From Polynucleobacter campilacus (GTDB taxonomy: Bacteria; Pseudomonadota; Gammaproteobacteria; Burkholderiales; Burkholderiaceae), in contig NZ_NGUP01000003.1 in NCBI RefSeq assembly GCF_002206625.1, forward strand, positions 518,968-582,967: DNA of 64,000 nucleotides, written 5' to 3'. Made by a program: the position numbers and the translations under genes. Below, in pieces: positions 10,885 to 21,363 of this stretch (its first letter is position 1; each line of letters opens with the position of its first letter). The notes below the pieces were generated by a model. That model was given only the letters and a program-made list of their open reading frames with translations. It made no database searches and was not told where the DNA came from.

Positions 10885-12398
10885 GCCACCCCACTCGCTT
10901 GTCGCAGATGCCAATCCGTAGCTTGCTGATATTGGTGTGCCACTTGCAATAAGCGCGCTTCAGAAAAATAATTACCAATGAGTTGCATGCCAATCGGTAA
11001 ATTATTGACATTAAATCCACAGGGCGCACTCATTGCCGGGAGTCCCGCCAAATTCGTTGAGAGCGTATAAATATCTTCCAAATACATCTGCACTGGGTCT
11101 TTTGACTTCTCCCCCAACCGCCATGCCACATCAGGCGCAACAGGCCCAAGGATCACATCACACTCATTAAATGCTGCCTGAAAATCTGCCGCAATAATGC
11201 GACGAATTTTTTGTGCCTGCAGATAATAAGCATCGTAGTAGCCATGACACAGAACATAAGTGCCAATCATGATGCGGCGCTTTACTTCTGCTCCAAAACC
11301 TTCAGTGCGAGATTTTTGATACATATCTCCAAGATCTTTGTACTCACCAGCACGATAGCCATAACGCACACCATCAAAACGACTCAAGTTACTTGAGGCT
11401 TCTGCTGGCGCTAAAACGTAATACACCGGAATAGAGAGCTTAGTTTTAGGCAAACTCACTTCAACTAATTTTGCGCCCAAACTTTCTAAAGTTTTTGCAG
11501 CTTCATTGACTGACTTAGCAACATCACTTGCTAAACCTTCAGCAAAAAATTCTTTAGGTAATCCAATGCGCAGACCTTCTAGGGGTTTAGCGGAATTCGC
11601 ATTGCCTGCTTGCCAACTTTGATTGAGGTAACGGCCATAGTCTTCACCAGAGTCAGCAAGCGAAGTAGAGTCGCGCTGATCATGTGATGACATGGCAGAA
11701 AGCACTAGCGCGCAGTCCTCGGCAGATTTACCCATAGGGCCAGCCTGATCCAATGAAGAGGCGTAAGCAATCATTCCATAACGAGAAACGCGCCCATAAC
11801 TTGGCTTAATACCAGTCAATCCACAAAATGCTGCTGGTTGGCGGATTGAACCACCGGTATCGGTGCCAGTTGCAATCGGAGCTAAGCCCGCGGCAACTGC
11901 AGCAGCGGAGCCGCCAGAGGATCCACCAGTAACACAGGCTGCATTCCAAGGGTTAAGAACTGGGCCATAGGCTGAATTCTCATTAGAAGAGCCCATGGCA
12001 AATTCATCCATATTGGTCTTGCCAAGACAAACCATGCCAGCACCATGCGGATTGTTTTCGTCGGGAATACCGAGGTTAGCAACCACCGTTGCATCAAAGG
12101 GGCTCTGGTAAGCGGCCAAAATTTTAGAGGCGGCTGTCGTCTTCCAGCCACGAGTGACGAAGACATCTTTATGGGCAATCGGAATTCCGGTCAACCTGCC
12201 TGCTTTGCCAGAGGCAATTAGCTTATCTGCTTTAAATGCTTGCTCTAAACTTAAGTGAGCATTCACATCAAGATAGGCGTTCAGATGTTTTCCAGCCTCA
12301 ATTCGATCTAAAAAGTACTGGGTGAGCTCTTTGCTGGACACTTCTTTTGCAGCCAGTGATTTCGCTATAAGAGAGATGGGAGTGTTGTGCCAACTCAT
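10881..12398 (-). CDS. gatA: Asp-tRNA(Asn)/Glu-tRNA(Gln) amidotransferase subunit A
   Basis: Amidase-signature glutaminase that supplies ammonia to GatB. The 505 residues show the catalytic Lys in IAHKDVF and the Ser-cisSer motif in [30 protein letters not shown] and [14 protein letters not shown] blocks complete the family signature. Starts inside the gatC stop (ATGA at 12395-12398) and ends inside the gatB start, so all three subunits are translationally coupled. Confidence 0.97.
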   Translation of the reverse strand: MSWHNTPISLIAKSLAAKEVSSKELTQYFLDRIEAGKHLNAYLDVNAHLSLEQAFKADKLIASGKAGRLTGIPIAHKDVFVTRGWKTTAASKILAAYQSPFDATVVANLGIPDENNPHGAGMVCLGKTNMDEFAMGSSNENSAYGPVLNPWNAACVTGGSSGGSAAAVAAGLAPIATGTDTGGSIRQPAAFCGLTGIKPSYGRVSRYGMIAYASSLDQAGPMGKSAEDCALVLSAMSSHDQRDSTSLADSGEDYGRYLNQSWQAGNANSAKPLEGLRIGLPKEFFAEGLASDVAKSVNEAAKTLESLGAKLVEVSLPKTKLSIPVYYVLAPAEASSNLSRFDGVRYGYRAGEYKDLGDMYQKSRTEGFGAEVKRRIMIGTYVLCHGYYDAYYLQAQKIRRIIAADFQAAFNECDVILGPVAPDVAWRLGEKSKDPVQMYLEDIYTLSTNLAGLPAMSAPCGFNVNNLPIGMQLIGNYFSEARLLQVAHQYQQATDWHLRQASGVA

Positions 12399-12688
12399 TC
12401 AATGACCCTAGGAACCAAGAAATAGCCCTCTTGCTGGGCAGGAGCAGATGTCATATTCTCCACTCGGCGATCAGACTCACTGACTAGGTCAACGCGCATT
12501 GGTTGAGCCAAATCACGCAAAAATAGGATTGGGTGCGCAAGCGGCTCCAACCCCGCGGTATCGACAGCCTGCATTTCCTCAACCAGAGAAAAAATAGCCT
12601 GTAGCTGGGGCAAGACTGCCTCAGCTTCTGCCTGACTTAACTCAAGTCTAGAAAGGTGCGCAATGCGCTGGACATCATCAAGATTCAT
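12395..12688 (-). CDS. gatC: Asp-tRNA(Asn)/Glu-tRNA(Gln) amidotransferase subunit C
   Basis: Small 97-residue stabilising subunit of GatCAB that wraps the GatA-GatB interface. The opening [18 protein letters not shown] and the central EPLAHP are the family signature, and the C-terminus [15 protein letters not shown] is typical. First gene of the operon; its ATG ends at 12688, 61 bp from the divergent mreB start, so the two operons share a short AT-rich promoter interval. Confidence 0.95.
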   Translation of the reverse strand: MNLDDVQRIAHLSRLELSQAEAEAVLPQLQAIFSLVEEMQAVDTAGLEPLAHPILFLRDLAQPMRVDLVSESDRRVENMTSAPAQQEGYFLVPRVIE

Positions 12689-12725
12689 GGGGGGCTAGAG
12701 TATCATTCCTATATATTTTTATTAA

Positions 12726-13793
<1,068 letters not shown>

Positions 13794-13817
13794 GCGACAT
13801 ACACGTCGATCAGGGAA

Positions 13818-14753
13818 TTGCAAGATAGCGCTCCACCACTTTTCAGACAGGGCATTCCGGCCTTACTTAAACTGATTGTCTGTCTGTCAATCAGCATCGC
13901 TCTGATGCTGATTGATTTTCGTTTTAAAGCGCTTGATCCCATTCGCAATAATGTAAATTGGCTTTTGCGCCCGCTTGAATATGTCATGATGGCACCTCGT
14001 AATGCTTTCGAAGCCGCATCAGAATATTTCACTACTCGCTCGACGCTTGATCAAGAAAATCAGGTAATGAAAGTACGCCAAGCAGAGCTCTCCTTGCTTG
14101 CCAATCAATCCGAGTTCTTGATTGTAGAGAATCAAAATTTACGCGAGCTGATGGCACTGCAAAAACAGACGCCTTTCAAAACTCTGCCTGTAGAAATTCT
14201 GTTTAATCCGCCCAATCCAATTTCGCAGCGTATTGTGATCAACCGTGGAAGCAACGATGGCTTAAAGCTTGGCAACCCCATTGCCAACGATTCCGGTATC
14301 CTTGGCCAAGTAGTTCGCCTCTATGAGCGCTCTGCTGAGGTCTCCTTACTGGAAGATCGAGACTTTGCCGTACCCGTACAAGTCGCTCGCAATGGCTTAC
14401 GTGCTGCTGTTTTTGGGGCTGGGCGCGGAAATCCTTTGGAATTACGCTATTTACCCGTAGCTAGCGATTTAGAGGTTGGGGATATTTTGCTCACCTCCGG
14501 AATCGATGGCGTCTATCCGCCAGGATTTGCTGTTGCAGTCATTAGCAAAATTGAGCGTAATGCCGATAAAAACTCATCTAATGTATTTTGTGTTCCAGTG
14601 GCCGCAGTAAATCGCTATCGCCAAGCCTTAGCTTTTTTATACGATCCGCAGTTCGATGCCAAAGCACCGACGATCAACGATAAATCAAGTACTAGTCCGG
14701 TAACAACCAATACTCCAGGCCGCCGCCAAACTCGTGCGCGAGGAATGCAATGA
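13818..14753 (+). CDS. mreC: Rod-shape protein MreC
   Basis: Bitopic inner-membrane protein of the elongasome that links MreB to PBP2. One transmembrane segment (about residues 16-33, LKLIVCLSISIALMLIDF) follows a short cytoplasmic start, then a periplasmic coiled coil and the beta-barrel-like C-terminal domain. The start is TTG at 13818: the APPLFRQG segment immediately after it is the conserved family N-terminus, and the first in-frame ATG would delete the membrane segment. Overlaps mreD by 4 bp (ATGA). Confidence 0.93.
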   Translation: MQDSAPPLFRQGIPALLKLIVCLSISIALMLIDFRFKALDPIRNNVNWLLRPLEYVMMAPRNAFEAASEYFTTRSTLDQENQVMKVRQAELSLLANQSEFLIVENQNLRELMALQKQTPFKTLPVEILFNPPNPISQRIVINRGSNDGLKLGNPIANDSGILGQVVRLYERSAEVSLLEDRDFAVPVQVARNGLRAAVFGAGRGNPLELRYLPVASDLEVGDILLTSGIDGVYPPGFAVAVISKIERNADKNSSNVFCVPVAAVNRYRQALAFLYDPQFDAKAPTINDKSSTSPVTTNTPGRRQTRARGMQ

Positions 14754-15274
14754 TTGATTTCCAAAGCGGCTATATATTGCGTCCGGTCAATCCGGTCTTC
14801 ATTTATTTCAGCTTGTTCTGTGCGCTGCTATTAAATCTTTTGCCAATTGGTAACTATGGATGGGTACCAGACTGGCTCATTCTTTGTATTGTGTTTTGGA
14901 ACATTCATCAACATCGTTACGTTGGAGTGATATGGGCATTTAGCTTAGGGCTGTTAATAGATGTTCACAACTCCGATCTTTTGGGTCTGCACGCCTTTAG
15001 CTATGCACTAGTAGCATATATAGCCATCTCTTGGCATAGGCGAATTGTGGCGCTGACCGTTGTATCGCAAGCAATCCATTTACTGCCAATCTTCTTGCTA
15101 GTTTCTTTATTTCCAGTCTTAGCGCACTGGTTACTCAGCGGAGAAATTTATTGGTGGGCTTTAACGGGCGCTATTCAAGCCATTATTGAGGCAATGCTTT
15201 GGCCACTAGCAACCCGTATATTGTTGGCGCTACAACGTCGTCCGATTGACGTCGATCATAATCGGCCGCTCTAA
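14750..15274 (+). CDS. mreD: Rod-shape protein MreD
   Basis: Small (174-residue) integral membrane elongasome component with about five hydrophobic helices (for example LFCALLLNLLPI and WVPDWLILCIVFWNIH) and the family's short conserved WALSLGLLxDxxxxDLLGxHA-like stretch, seen here as FSLGLLIDVHNSDLLGLHAF. Poorly conserved in sequence; identification relies equally on position between mreC (4-bp overlap) and mrdA (8-bp gap). Confidence 0.92.
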   Translation: MIDFQSGYILRPVNPVFIYFSLFCALLLNLLPIGNYGWVPDWLILCIVFWNIHQHRYVGVIWAFSLGLLIDVHNSDLLGLHAFSYALVAYIAISWHRRIVALTVVSQAIHLLPIFLLVSLFPVLAHWLLSGEIYWWALTGAIQAIIEAMLWPLATRILLALQRRPIDVDHNRPL

Positions 15275-15282
15275 GAAGTTGT

Positions 15283-17190
15283 ATGGTTTCTTTTAAAAAA
15301 CCAAACCTCGACTCATTTCAAGAGCGCATCTATATTGCGACTTTATTCGTCACATTTTGTTTTTTGATTTTAGTCACTCGCTTAGTATGGCTACAACTTG
15401 TCAGCCACGGTAAATATGCTTTGTTAGCCGAAAGTAATCGAATTGCTTTAGTACCTGCCCCAGCTAATCGCGGCCTACTCATTGATCGCAACGGCATCGT
15501 GATTGGCCGAAATTACTCAGCACTCACCTTAGATGTCAATGCCGAACAACTTAAGGGCAATGTTGACCAACTGATTAACGAGCTTTCTGAAATTGTGGAT
15601 ATTTCCCCGAAAGATCGACGTAATTTCAAACGCTCCCTGGAAGATTCGCGGAATATGGGTACATTTCCCTTGCGCTCCATGCTCAATGAGGCCGAAACTG
15701 CCCGTTTTATGGCCAATCGATACCGTTTTCCAGGGGTAGAGATCCGTGCCAGAAGCTTTCGAGAGTATCCATATAACGAGTTAGGCTCTCACCTGATTGG
15801 CTATATTGGTCGGGTTTCCCAAAAGGATAAGGAGCGCATGCAAGCTGAAATCGAGGGCGCTAAAGGCAATGATCCAGATGCTTTGCAAGCCTCTTTTCTG
15901 CCCGGCATTCAATACGTTGGCAAGATTGGTTTAGAGCAAAGCTACGAGAATGTTCTGCGGGGCGTGCCTGGATATGATCAAGTAGAAATCACTGCAGGTG
16001 GAAAACCAGTAAGGACACTTTCTAGCTCGCCCTCAGTGCCCGGTAAAAATGTTGTGCTCTCTGTTGATATCAAATTGCAATACTTAGTAGAGCAACTCTA
16101 TGGAAACTACCGCGGTGCCTTTGTTGCAATAGAACCTGAAACGGGCGATATCTTGGCATTCGTCTCTAAGCCTAACTTCAATCCCAATGATTTCGTTGAA
16201 GGCATTGACTCGGTAACATGGAAAGAGCTTAATGACTCTCCACAAAAACCGCTCTATAACCGTCCACTCAAAGGTATTTATCCTCCAGGATCAACCTACA
16301 AGCCCTTTATGGCGCTTGCTGCCTTGGAGACTCAGAAGCGCACGCCTTCGCAATCAATTTCTGATCCAGGTTATTTTGATTTTGGTAATCACACCTTCCG
16401 CGATGATAAGAAAGGTGGGCACGGCATCGTTGATATGCAAAAGTCTATTGTTGAATCTTGTGACACGTATTACTACCTACTTGCTCGCGATATGGGCGTC
16501 AATTTGATGCATGACTTCATGAAACCATTTGGCTTTGGTCAAATTACTGGCATTGATTTACAAGGTGAATCTAGAGGCGTATTGCCATCAACCGATTGGA
16601 AGAAAAATACCTTCAAGAAGCCTGAGCAACAAAAATGGTACGAAGGTGAAACGATTTCTTTGGGCATTGGTCAAGGATATAACGCCTTCACCATTTTGCA
16701 ATTAGCACATGGAATGGCTAACCTAGCGAATAACGGTATTGTGATGAAGCCTCACTTGGTAAAAGCAATTGAAGATCCTTTTACTCGCAACAGAGTGTTA
16801 ACTACGCCAAAAGAAAGCTATCGAATTGACCTGAAGCCAGAAAATATTGAGGTCATCAAAAAAGCAATGGTTGAGGTCAATGTCTCTGGAACATCTACAG
16901 CGGCCTTTAAGGGTGCGGGATACGTTGCTGGAGGCAAGACTGGTACCGCCCAAGTCTTTAGCTTGAACTCAAAGGAATATAAGCACAGCTCTACTGCAGA
17001 ATTCTTGCGAGATCATGCTTTATATATTGCGTTTGCACCCGCAGATAAACCCACCATCGTCATTGCCATGGTGGTTGAAAATGCAGGCTTTGGCGCGCAA
17101 TGGGCGGCGCCAATTGCGCGCAAAGCATTGGACTACTACATTGAGGGCAAATGGCCTAAGGAGATTCCCGAGTGGAAAAGAGCCCCTTAA
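15283..17190 (+). CDS. mrdA: Penicillin-binding protein 2 (peptidoglycan transpeptidase)
   Basis: Monofunctional class B transpeptidase of the elongasome. One N-terminal transmembrane helix (about residues 18-36) is followed by the PBP dimerisation domain and the transpeptidase domain. The active-site serine is in PPGSTYKPFMA (SxxK), SCD in VESCDTYYYLL marks the second motif, and AGGKTGTAQV is the KTG triad. The 635 residues match PBP2. Its 3' end overlaps the rodA start by 19 bp, which suits the obligate PBP2-RodA complex. Confidence 0.97.
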   Translation: MVSFKKPNLDSFQERIYIATLFVTFCFLILVTRLVWLQLVSHGKYALLAESNRIALVPAPANRGLLIDRNGIVIGRNYSALTLDVNAEQLKGNVDQLINELSEIVDISPKDRRNFKRSLEDSRNMGTFPLRSMLNEAETARFMANRYRFPGVEIRARSFREYPYNELGSHLIGYIGRVSQKDKERMQAEIEGAKGNDPDALQASFLPGIQYVGKIGLEQSYENVLRGVPGYDQVEITAGGKPVRTLSSSPSVPGKNVVLSVDIKLQYLVEQLYGNYRGAFVAIEPETGDILAFVSKPNFNPNDFVEGIDSVTWKELNDSPQKPLYNRPLKGIYPPGSTYKPFMALAALETQKRTPSQSISDPGYFDFGNHTFRDDKKGGHGIVDMQKSIVESCDTYYYLLARDMGVNLMHDFMKPFGFGQITGIDLQGESRGVLPSTDWKKNTFKKPEQQKWYEGETISLGIGQGYNAFTILQLAHGMANLANNGIVMKPHLVKAIEDPFTRNRVLTTPKESYRIDLKPENIEVIKKAMVEVNVSGTSTAAFKGAGYVAGGKTGTAQVFSLNSKEYKHSSTAEFLRDHALYIAFAPADKPTIVIAMVVENAGFGAQWAAPIARKALDYYIEGKWPKEIPEWKRAP

Positions 17191-18323
17191 TCAAAATTAA
17201 AAGTGTGTTCTCTAGCATATTCGCTGGACTAGATCGCCAGCTAGGCCTTATTTTACTTGGATTAGCAGCTATTGGCTTTTTTACATTTTTATCTGCAAGT
17301 CAGAATACGCCCGTACAAATCGCCGATGAGATACGTAATCTTGTACTTTCATTCGTAGTGATGTGGATCGTTTCTCGTATTCCACCTAAGTGGTTAGAGA
17401 TGGGTGCTGTTTGGATTTATGGCTTTGGTGTTGCGCTACTGATTGCGGTAGCAGTATTTGGATTGATTAAAAAAGGTGCGCGTCGCTGGCTTAATATTGG
17501 CATTGTGATTCAACCATCTGAAATCATGAAAATTGCAATGCCGCTGATGCTTGCATGGTACTTCCAAAAGCGCGAAGGTATTCAAACAAGCTGGGACTAC
17601 GCAGTAGCGGCAATTATTTTGGCCATCCCAGTTTTCCTGATAGCGCGTCAGCCAGATTTAGGTACTGCACTCCTTGTTTTTGCGGCCGGCCTCTACGTCA
17701 TCATCCTAGCTGGCCTGCCATGGAAGTGGATTCTACCTTTTGTGGGTATTGGTGTTGTCGGCATTTTGCTCATTATTATTTTTGGCAGCACAATTTGTGC
17801 GAATGATGTTGTTTGGCCGCTTGTACATAACTATCAAAAGCATCGTGTGTGTACTTTGCTAGACCCCACTAGCGATCCCCTTGGTAAAGGGTTTCATACA
17901 ATTCAGTCGATGATTGCAATTGGCTCTGGTGGATTTTTTGGTAAGGGCTGGTTTCAAGGAACGCAAGCACATTTGGAATTTATTCCAGAAAAACATACTG
18001 ATTTTGTTTTTGCAGTTTTTTCGGAAGAGTTTGGTTTGCTTGGAAATCTAATATTAATTGCTTTGTTCTTTGCATTGATTAAAAGAGGTTTAGCAATCTC
18101 AGCAAGTGCGCCAAACTTATTTACGCGCTTACTAGGCGCTGCTGTAACACTCATTTTCTTTACTTATGCATTTGTAAACATTGGCATGGTCAGCGGCTTA
18201 CTGCCAGTGGTTGGAGTTCCGCTACCCTTTATCAGCTACGGCGGCACCGCCCTGGTTACCCTTGGGTTTGGGGCGGGCATATTGATGAGTATTCATCGTC
18301 ATCGTCGCCTAGTACAGAGTTAA
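17172..18323 (+). CDS. rodA: Peptidoglycan glycosyltransferase RodA (SEDS family)
   Basis: Polytopic SEDS glycan polymerase that works with PBP2. The 383 residues contain about ten hydrophobic helices, QPSEIMKIAMPLMLAWYF in the first half, ARQPDLGTALLVFAAG (catalytic-Asp region) and the C-terminal GVPLPFISYGGTALVTLGFGAG signature. The start is GTG at 17172, inside the end of mrdA; no ATG gives the conserved N-terminus. It is followed by a strong hairpin terminator at 18364. Confidence 0.96.
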   Translation: MEKSPLIKIKSVFSSIFAGLDRQLGLILLGLAAIGFFTFLSASQNTPVQIADEIRNLVLSFVVMWIVSRIPPKWLEMGAVWIYGFGVALLIAVAVFGLIKKGARRWLNIGIVIQPSEIMKIAMPLMLAWYFQKREGIQTSWDYAVAAIILAIPVFLIARQPDLGTALLVFAAGLYVIILAGLPWKWILPFVGIGVVGILLIIIFGSTICANDVVWPLVHNYQKHRVCTLLDPTSDPLGKGFHTIQSMIAIGSGGFFGKGWFQGTQAHLEFIPEKHTDFVFAVFSEEFGLLGNLILIALFFALIKRGLAISASAPNLFTRLLGAAVTLIFFTYAFVNIGMVSGLLPVVGVPLPFISYGGTALVTLGFGAGILMSIHRHRRLVQS

Positions 18324-18363
18324 TTTAAAGCCGCCTCTGTGGGATTTAAATTCTTCAAGAGAT

Positions 18364-18392
18364 AAAAAAGCCCGGCATGCCGGGCTTTTTTT
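18364..18392. terminator. Bidirectional intrinsic terminator between rodA and HU gene
   Basis: Perfect hairpin AAGCCCGGCATGCCGGGCTT flanked by A- and T-tracts on both sides. It can end rightward transcription from rodA and leftward transcription from the HU gene, which meet here tail to tail. Confidence 0.93.
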
Positions 18393-18406
18393 CAACAAGG
18401 AAGAAA

Positions 18407-18691
18407 TTACTTCTTACGCTTGTTAACTGAATCTTTAAATGCTTTACCAGCTGAAAACTTAACAGTCTTAGCGGCAGCGATTTTGAGTGGCTCACCAGTT
18501 TTTGGATTGCGGCCCATACGTGCAGCACGTTTGCCAGATGAGAATGTCCCGAAACCGATCAGTTGTACTGAGTCGCCTTTAGTAACAGCTTTGATGATTG
18601 TGTCGATAGCAGAATTCAATGCAAATTCAGCTTTTGCTTTAGAAATCTCGGCGTCGTCAGCGATTGCTGCGATTAGTTCGGCTTTGTTCAA
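18407..18691 (-). CDS. hupB: HU-type nucleoid DNA-binding protein
   Basis: Histone-like DNA-bending protein of 94 residues. [20 protein letters not shown] with GEPLKIAA is the HU beta-arm, and the C-terminus [12 protein letters not shown] is standard. The start is TTG at 18689-18691: the protein then begins [20 protein letters not shown], the usual HU N-terminus, with an AAGGAG ribosome site a few bases upstream. An upstream in-frame ATG would add 12 atypical residues and is rejected. Could equally be named hupA. Confidence 0.95.
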   Translation of the reverse strand: MNKAELIAAIADDAEISKAKAEFALNSAIDTIIKAVTKGDSVQLIGFGTFSSGKRAARMGRNPKTGEPLKIAAAKTVKFSAGKAFKDSVNKRKK

Positions 18692-18801
18692 GTGAAGCTC
18701 CTTATAGATATTGATGTCAGCGCACATTACGCTTACGTGATTTTAACCACAAAAAAGTACAAAAATAAAGTTACGTTGCAACAATTTTTTACTACTACAA
18801 A

Positions 18802-19167
18802 TTATTCATCCAAAACGACTATATCGGAGACAAAATATTCAGTATCTCCAAAACAGCTTGTCGGTAAACCAATGTGCTGCTCGTATTTTAGAGCTACTTT
18901 TTTACCTAAATTAGCATTTATTTTTTGCGCTACAGCATCCGAATGCACCGTAAAGAGGAATTTTTCTGACATCGTTCCAGGCATTGAAACCATTGCCAAC
19001 TCTCCTTCCCAAGTTTTGCAAACATAGCCGCGATTGGAGAATTTTTGTATATATCCCGCTCGTTCGCCGCTTCCATAGCTCCAAGTAAGCATGCCCCAAG
19101 TGTAGGCAGAAATACCCACTAACCCAATTAAAACAAGGCTTAAGAGCCACTTTGTAAACCTATTCAT
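18802..19167 (-). CDS. Conserved membrane-anchored hypothetical protein
   Basis: Not assigned to a named family. The 121 residues start with one transmembrane segment (residues 7-24, WLLSLVLIGLVGISAYTW), then a periplasmic-side domain with YSNGERAGYLQKFS-like and VCKTWEGELAMVSMPG motifs, two Cys (in YVCKTW and PTSCFG) that could pair, and a KYEQHIGLPTSCFGDTEY block reminiscent of small OB-like domains. Similar short proteins occur widely in beta- and gammaproteobacteria and are sometimes misnamed as 6-phosphogluconate dehydrogenase. Transcribed toward the HU gene from a separate unit. Role unknown. Confidence 0.8.
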   Translation of the reverse strand: MNRFTKWLLSLVLIGLVGISAYTWGMLTWSYGSGERAGYIQKFSNRGYVCKTWEGELAMVSMPGTMSEKFLFTVHSDAVAQKINANLGKKVALKYEQHIGLPTSCFGDTEYFVSDIVVLDE

Positions 19168-19430
19168 ACGATCATCCTTGATCTATGTTCACATCAACCC
19201 TGGCGGGGCATCTAAACCTAACCTCATCAAGTATATGAGCATCCCCGAGTAAGAAATAGTCTATTAGTGTTCTACAGACAAATTAAATTGCGGGCGCTTA
19301 CAGGACATCGGCAAGTTCTACACAAATTTTTCACATCCTCTTATTCAGTTTTGGAGCCTCTGCTCTTGATATTTGTTGGGTAGGCAAACGGGTCTTAATT
19401 TCAGGAATTAATATGCGATGTTCTGAAGGC

Positions 19431-19727
19431 TTAGGGTTTAAGGGCCTGAATGATTTGTTCGGGGCTAATAGGGCCCCAGACTTCAAGCCTCTTCTGCCTG
19501 CTATTTTGTCCAGAAATGAACTGAATCTGCTTTTGGGGCACCTTTAACTGCTTCGAAAGCCAGGCCAATAGTAGCTCATTGGCCTTGTTTTCTAAGGCGG
19601 GAGCCTGAAGAGAAATTTTGAGATAGCCATCATGCAAGCCCACCACTTTAGTGATCTTTGCACCAGGCTGACAATGCAGATTCAACGTAATTCCGTTGGG
19701 AGTTTGTTTTAACCAAATAGGTGTCAT
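19431..19727 (-). CDS. DUF167 (YggU-like) protein
   Basis: A 98-residue small cytoplasmic protein of the DUF167/YggU family: LNLHCQPGAKITKVVGLHDGYLKI-type N-terminal block, ALENKANELLLAWLSKQL, and the C-terminal ISGQNSRQKRLEV. Structures of this family show a small alpha/beta fold with suspected nucleic-acid contact; biochemical function is unknown. It is divergent from the carbonic anhydrase gene with a 22-bp gap. The 263 bp to the next gene leftward (19168-19430) show no recognised feature. Confidence 0.9.
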   Translation of the reverse strand: MTPIWLKQTPNGITLNLHCQPGAKITKVVGLHDGYLKISLQAPALENKANELLLAWLSKQLKVPQKQIQFISGQNSRQKRLEVWGPISPEQIIQALKP

Positions 19728-19749
19728 TAAAGTACTTTAAACTTAAACC

Positions 19750-20415
19750 ATGATTATGAAGAGCTCCAAAACGCTAGATCACCTATTTGCAAGCAATCGC
19801 GACTGGGCTGAAGGGATGATTGCCAAAGATCCTGATTTCTTTAAACGCTTAGTAAATCAACAGGCTCCAGAATATCTCTGGATTGGTTGCGCTGATAGCC
19901 GCGTACCGGCCAATGAAATTGTTGACCTGATGCCCGGCGAGCTTTTTGTTCATCGCAATGTTGCTAACGTTGTTGTTCATACCGACTTAAATTGTTTATC
20001 TGTTATTCAGTTCGCCACTGACTTGCTGAAAGTAAAACATATCATAGTAGTTGGGCATTATGGTTGTGCTGGCGTGCATGCGGCACTTAGTGATCGTCGC
20101 GTAGGCCTTGCTGACAATTGGTTGCGGCATGTTAAAGATGTTCATCAAAAACATGAACGCTATTTGGGAGAAGTGTTAGCTACGCCCAAACGCCAAGATC
20201 GTTTGTGTGAATTGAATGTAATTGAACAAGCGGTTAATGTGTGCGAGACCACCATTGTTCAAGACGCTTGGGCCCGCGGCCAAGACCTCACAGTACACGG
20301 GTGGGCATACCGTCTTGATACAGGAATCGTTAAAGATTTAGGAATGTCCTGCAGCTCAATTGAAGAGATGGAAGTGTGCTACAAAAAAACCTTAACTCGT
20401 TACGACGCTGAGTAA
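19750..20415 (+). CDS. can: Beta-class carbonic anhydrase
   Basis: Interconverts CO2 and bicarbonate in the cytoplasm. The 221 residues show the zinc ligands and dyad in IGCADSRVPANEI (Cys, Asp, Arg) and VVGHYGCAGVHAA (His, Cys). VFVHRNVANVV-like FVHRNVANVVV and the C-terminal VHGWAYRLDTGIVKDLG match the E. coli Can type. A second in-frame ATG two codons later is an equally plausible start. The acyltransferase gene follows 7 bp later. Confidence 0.95.
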   Translation: MIMKSSKTLDHLFASNRDWAEGMIAKDPDFFKRLVNQQAPEYLWIGCADSRVPANEIVDLMPGELFVHRNVANVVVHTDLNCLSVIQFATDLLKVKHIIVVGHYGCAGVHAALSDRRVGLADNWLRHVKDVHQKHERYLGEVLATPKRQDRLCELNVIEQAVNVCETTIVQDAWARGQDLTVHGWAYRLDTGIVKDLGMSCSSIEEMEVCYKKTLTRYDAE

Positions 20416-20422
20416 ATCGCAT

Positions 20423-21313
20423 TTGCTCAAATCTCTTGCTAATCATTTAGTAGTTGCCTTTCTTAAGCTACTGTCCATCCTGCCCTATAAGCTTTTAGTG
20501 TCCATTGGATATGGCTTGGGCTATATCGCCGCAAACATTCCTGGAGACCGAAGCCGGGTAGTAAAAACAAATCTACATCTATGCTTCCCGGAGCTCAATA
20601 CAAGCGAAATTGATCTTTTGACCAAGCAACACTGGCGCTTGCTTGGTCGCAGCCTAGTTGAGAAAAGTATTATTTGGTTGGGCAGTAAAAAACAGCTGAG
20701 TGACATGATTGAGGTGAAATCCGCCGTTGATCTAACGAGTAGAAAGCCTCGAATTTTAGTCAATATGCATTTCACTGGAATTGAAGGCAGCATCATTTTG
20801 AGTGCGCTTGCAAAACAGCATCATTGGCCTCGCACTTCAGGATTTTTTCAGAGAATGAAAAGTCCATTCTTCAACCAAAAAATTATTGAATGGCGCAATC
20901 GCTTTGGTGGCAACTCAATTGATCGGCAAGGAAACTCGAAACAAATTATTCGAGAGATTCGCAATGGAGACTTCATCATCATTGCCCCAGACATTGATCT
21001 TGGCACAAAAGATTCTGAGTTTGTTCCCTTCTTTGGGATTGAAACCAATACCGTTACTACAGTATCTCGTTTAGCTAAGATTACTGGTGCCGATGTTTGC
21101 ATGATGACAACCACTCTAAAGGCGGATGAGTCCGGCTATCTCTGTGAAATCAAAGAGCCTTTGCAAGACTTTCCCGGGGCTGATCCTAAAACAGATACTG
21201 CTCGCTTAAACCAGTATTTTGAAAAAGAAGTTCGGCTTCGTCCTGCGGAATACTATTGGGTCCATAAACGCTTTAAAAATCCTCCCAATAACAAACCTAA
21301 TCCTTACAACTAG
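20423..21313 (+). CDS. LpxL/HtrB-like lipid A acyltransferase
   Basis: Inner-membrane acyltransferase that adds a secondary acyl chain to lipid A. Hydrophobic N-terminal region (LVVAFLKLLSILPYKLLVSIGYGLGYIAANIP), the H-x4-E catalytic motif in MHFTGIEGS, and later FIIIAPDIDLGTKDSEFVPFFG and the C-terminal PAEYYWVHKRFKNPP of the family. No ATG fits; TTG at 20423 gives the expected N-terminus. It follows the carbonic anhydrase by 7 bp and is probably co-transcribed. Whether it is the lauroyl or myristoyl enzyme cannot be decided. Confidence 0.88.
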   Translation: MLKSLANHLVVAFLKLLSILPYKLLVSIGYGLGYIAANIPGDRSRVVKTNLHLCFPELNTSEIDLLTKQHWRLLGRSLVEKSIIWLGSKKQLSDMIEVKSAVDLTSRKPRILVNMHFTGIEGSIILSALAKQHHWPRTSGFFQRMKSPFFNQKIIEWRNRFGGNSIDRQGNSKQIIREIRNGDFIIIAPDIDLGTKDSEFVPFFGIETNTVTTVSRLAKITGADVCMMTTTLKADESGYLCEIKEPLQDFPGADPKTDTARLNQYFEKEVRLRPAEYYWVHKRFKNPPNNKPNPYN

Positions 21314-21363
21314 CCCATTTAAAAAGCGGCTTTAGCTCCTACTTCGCACAATTACCCGATAAT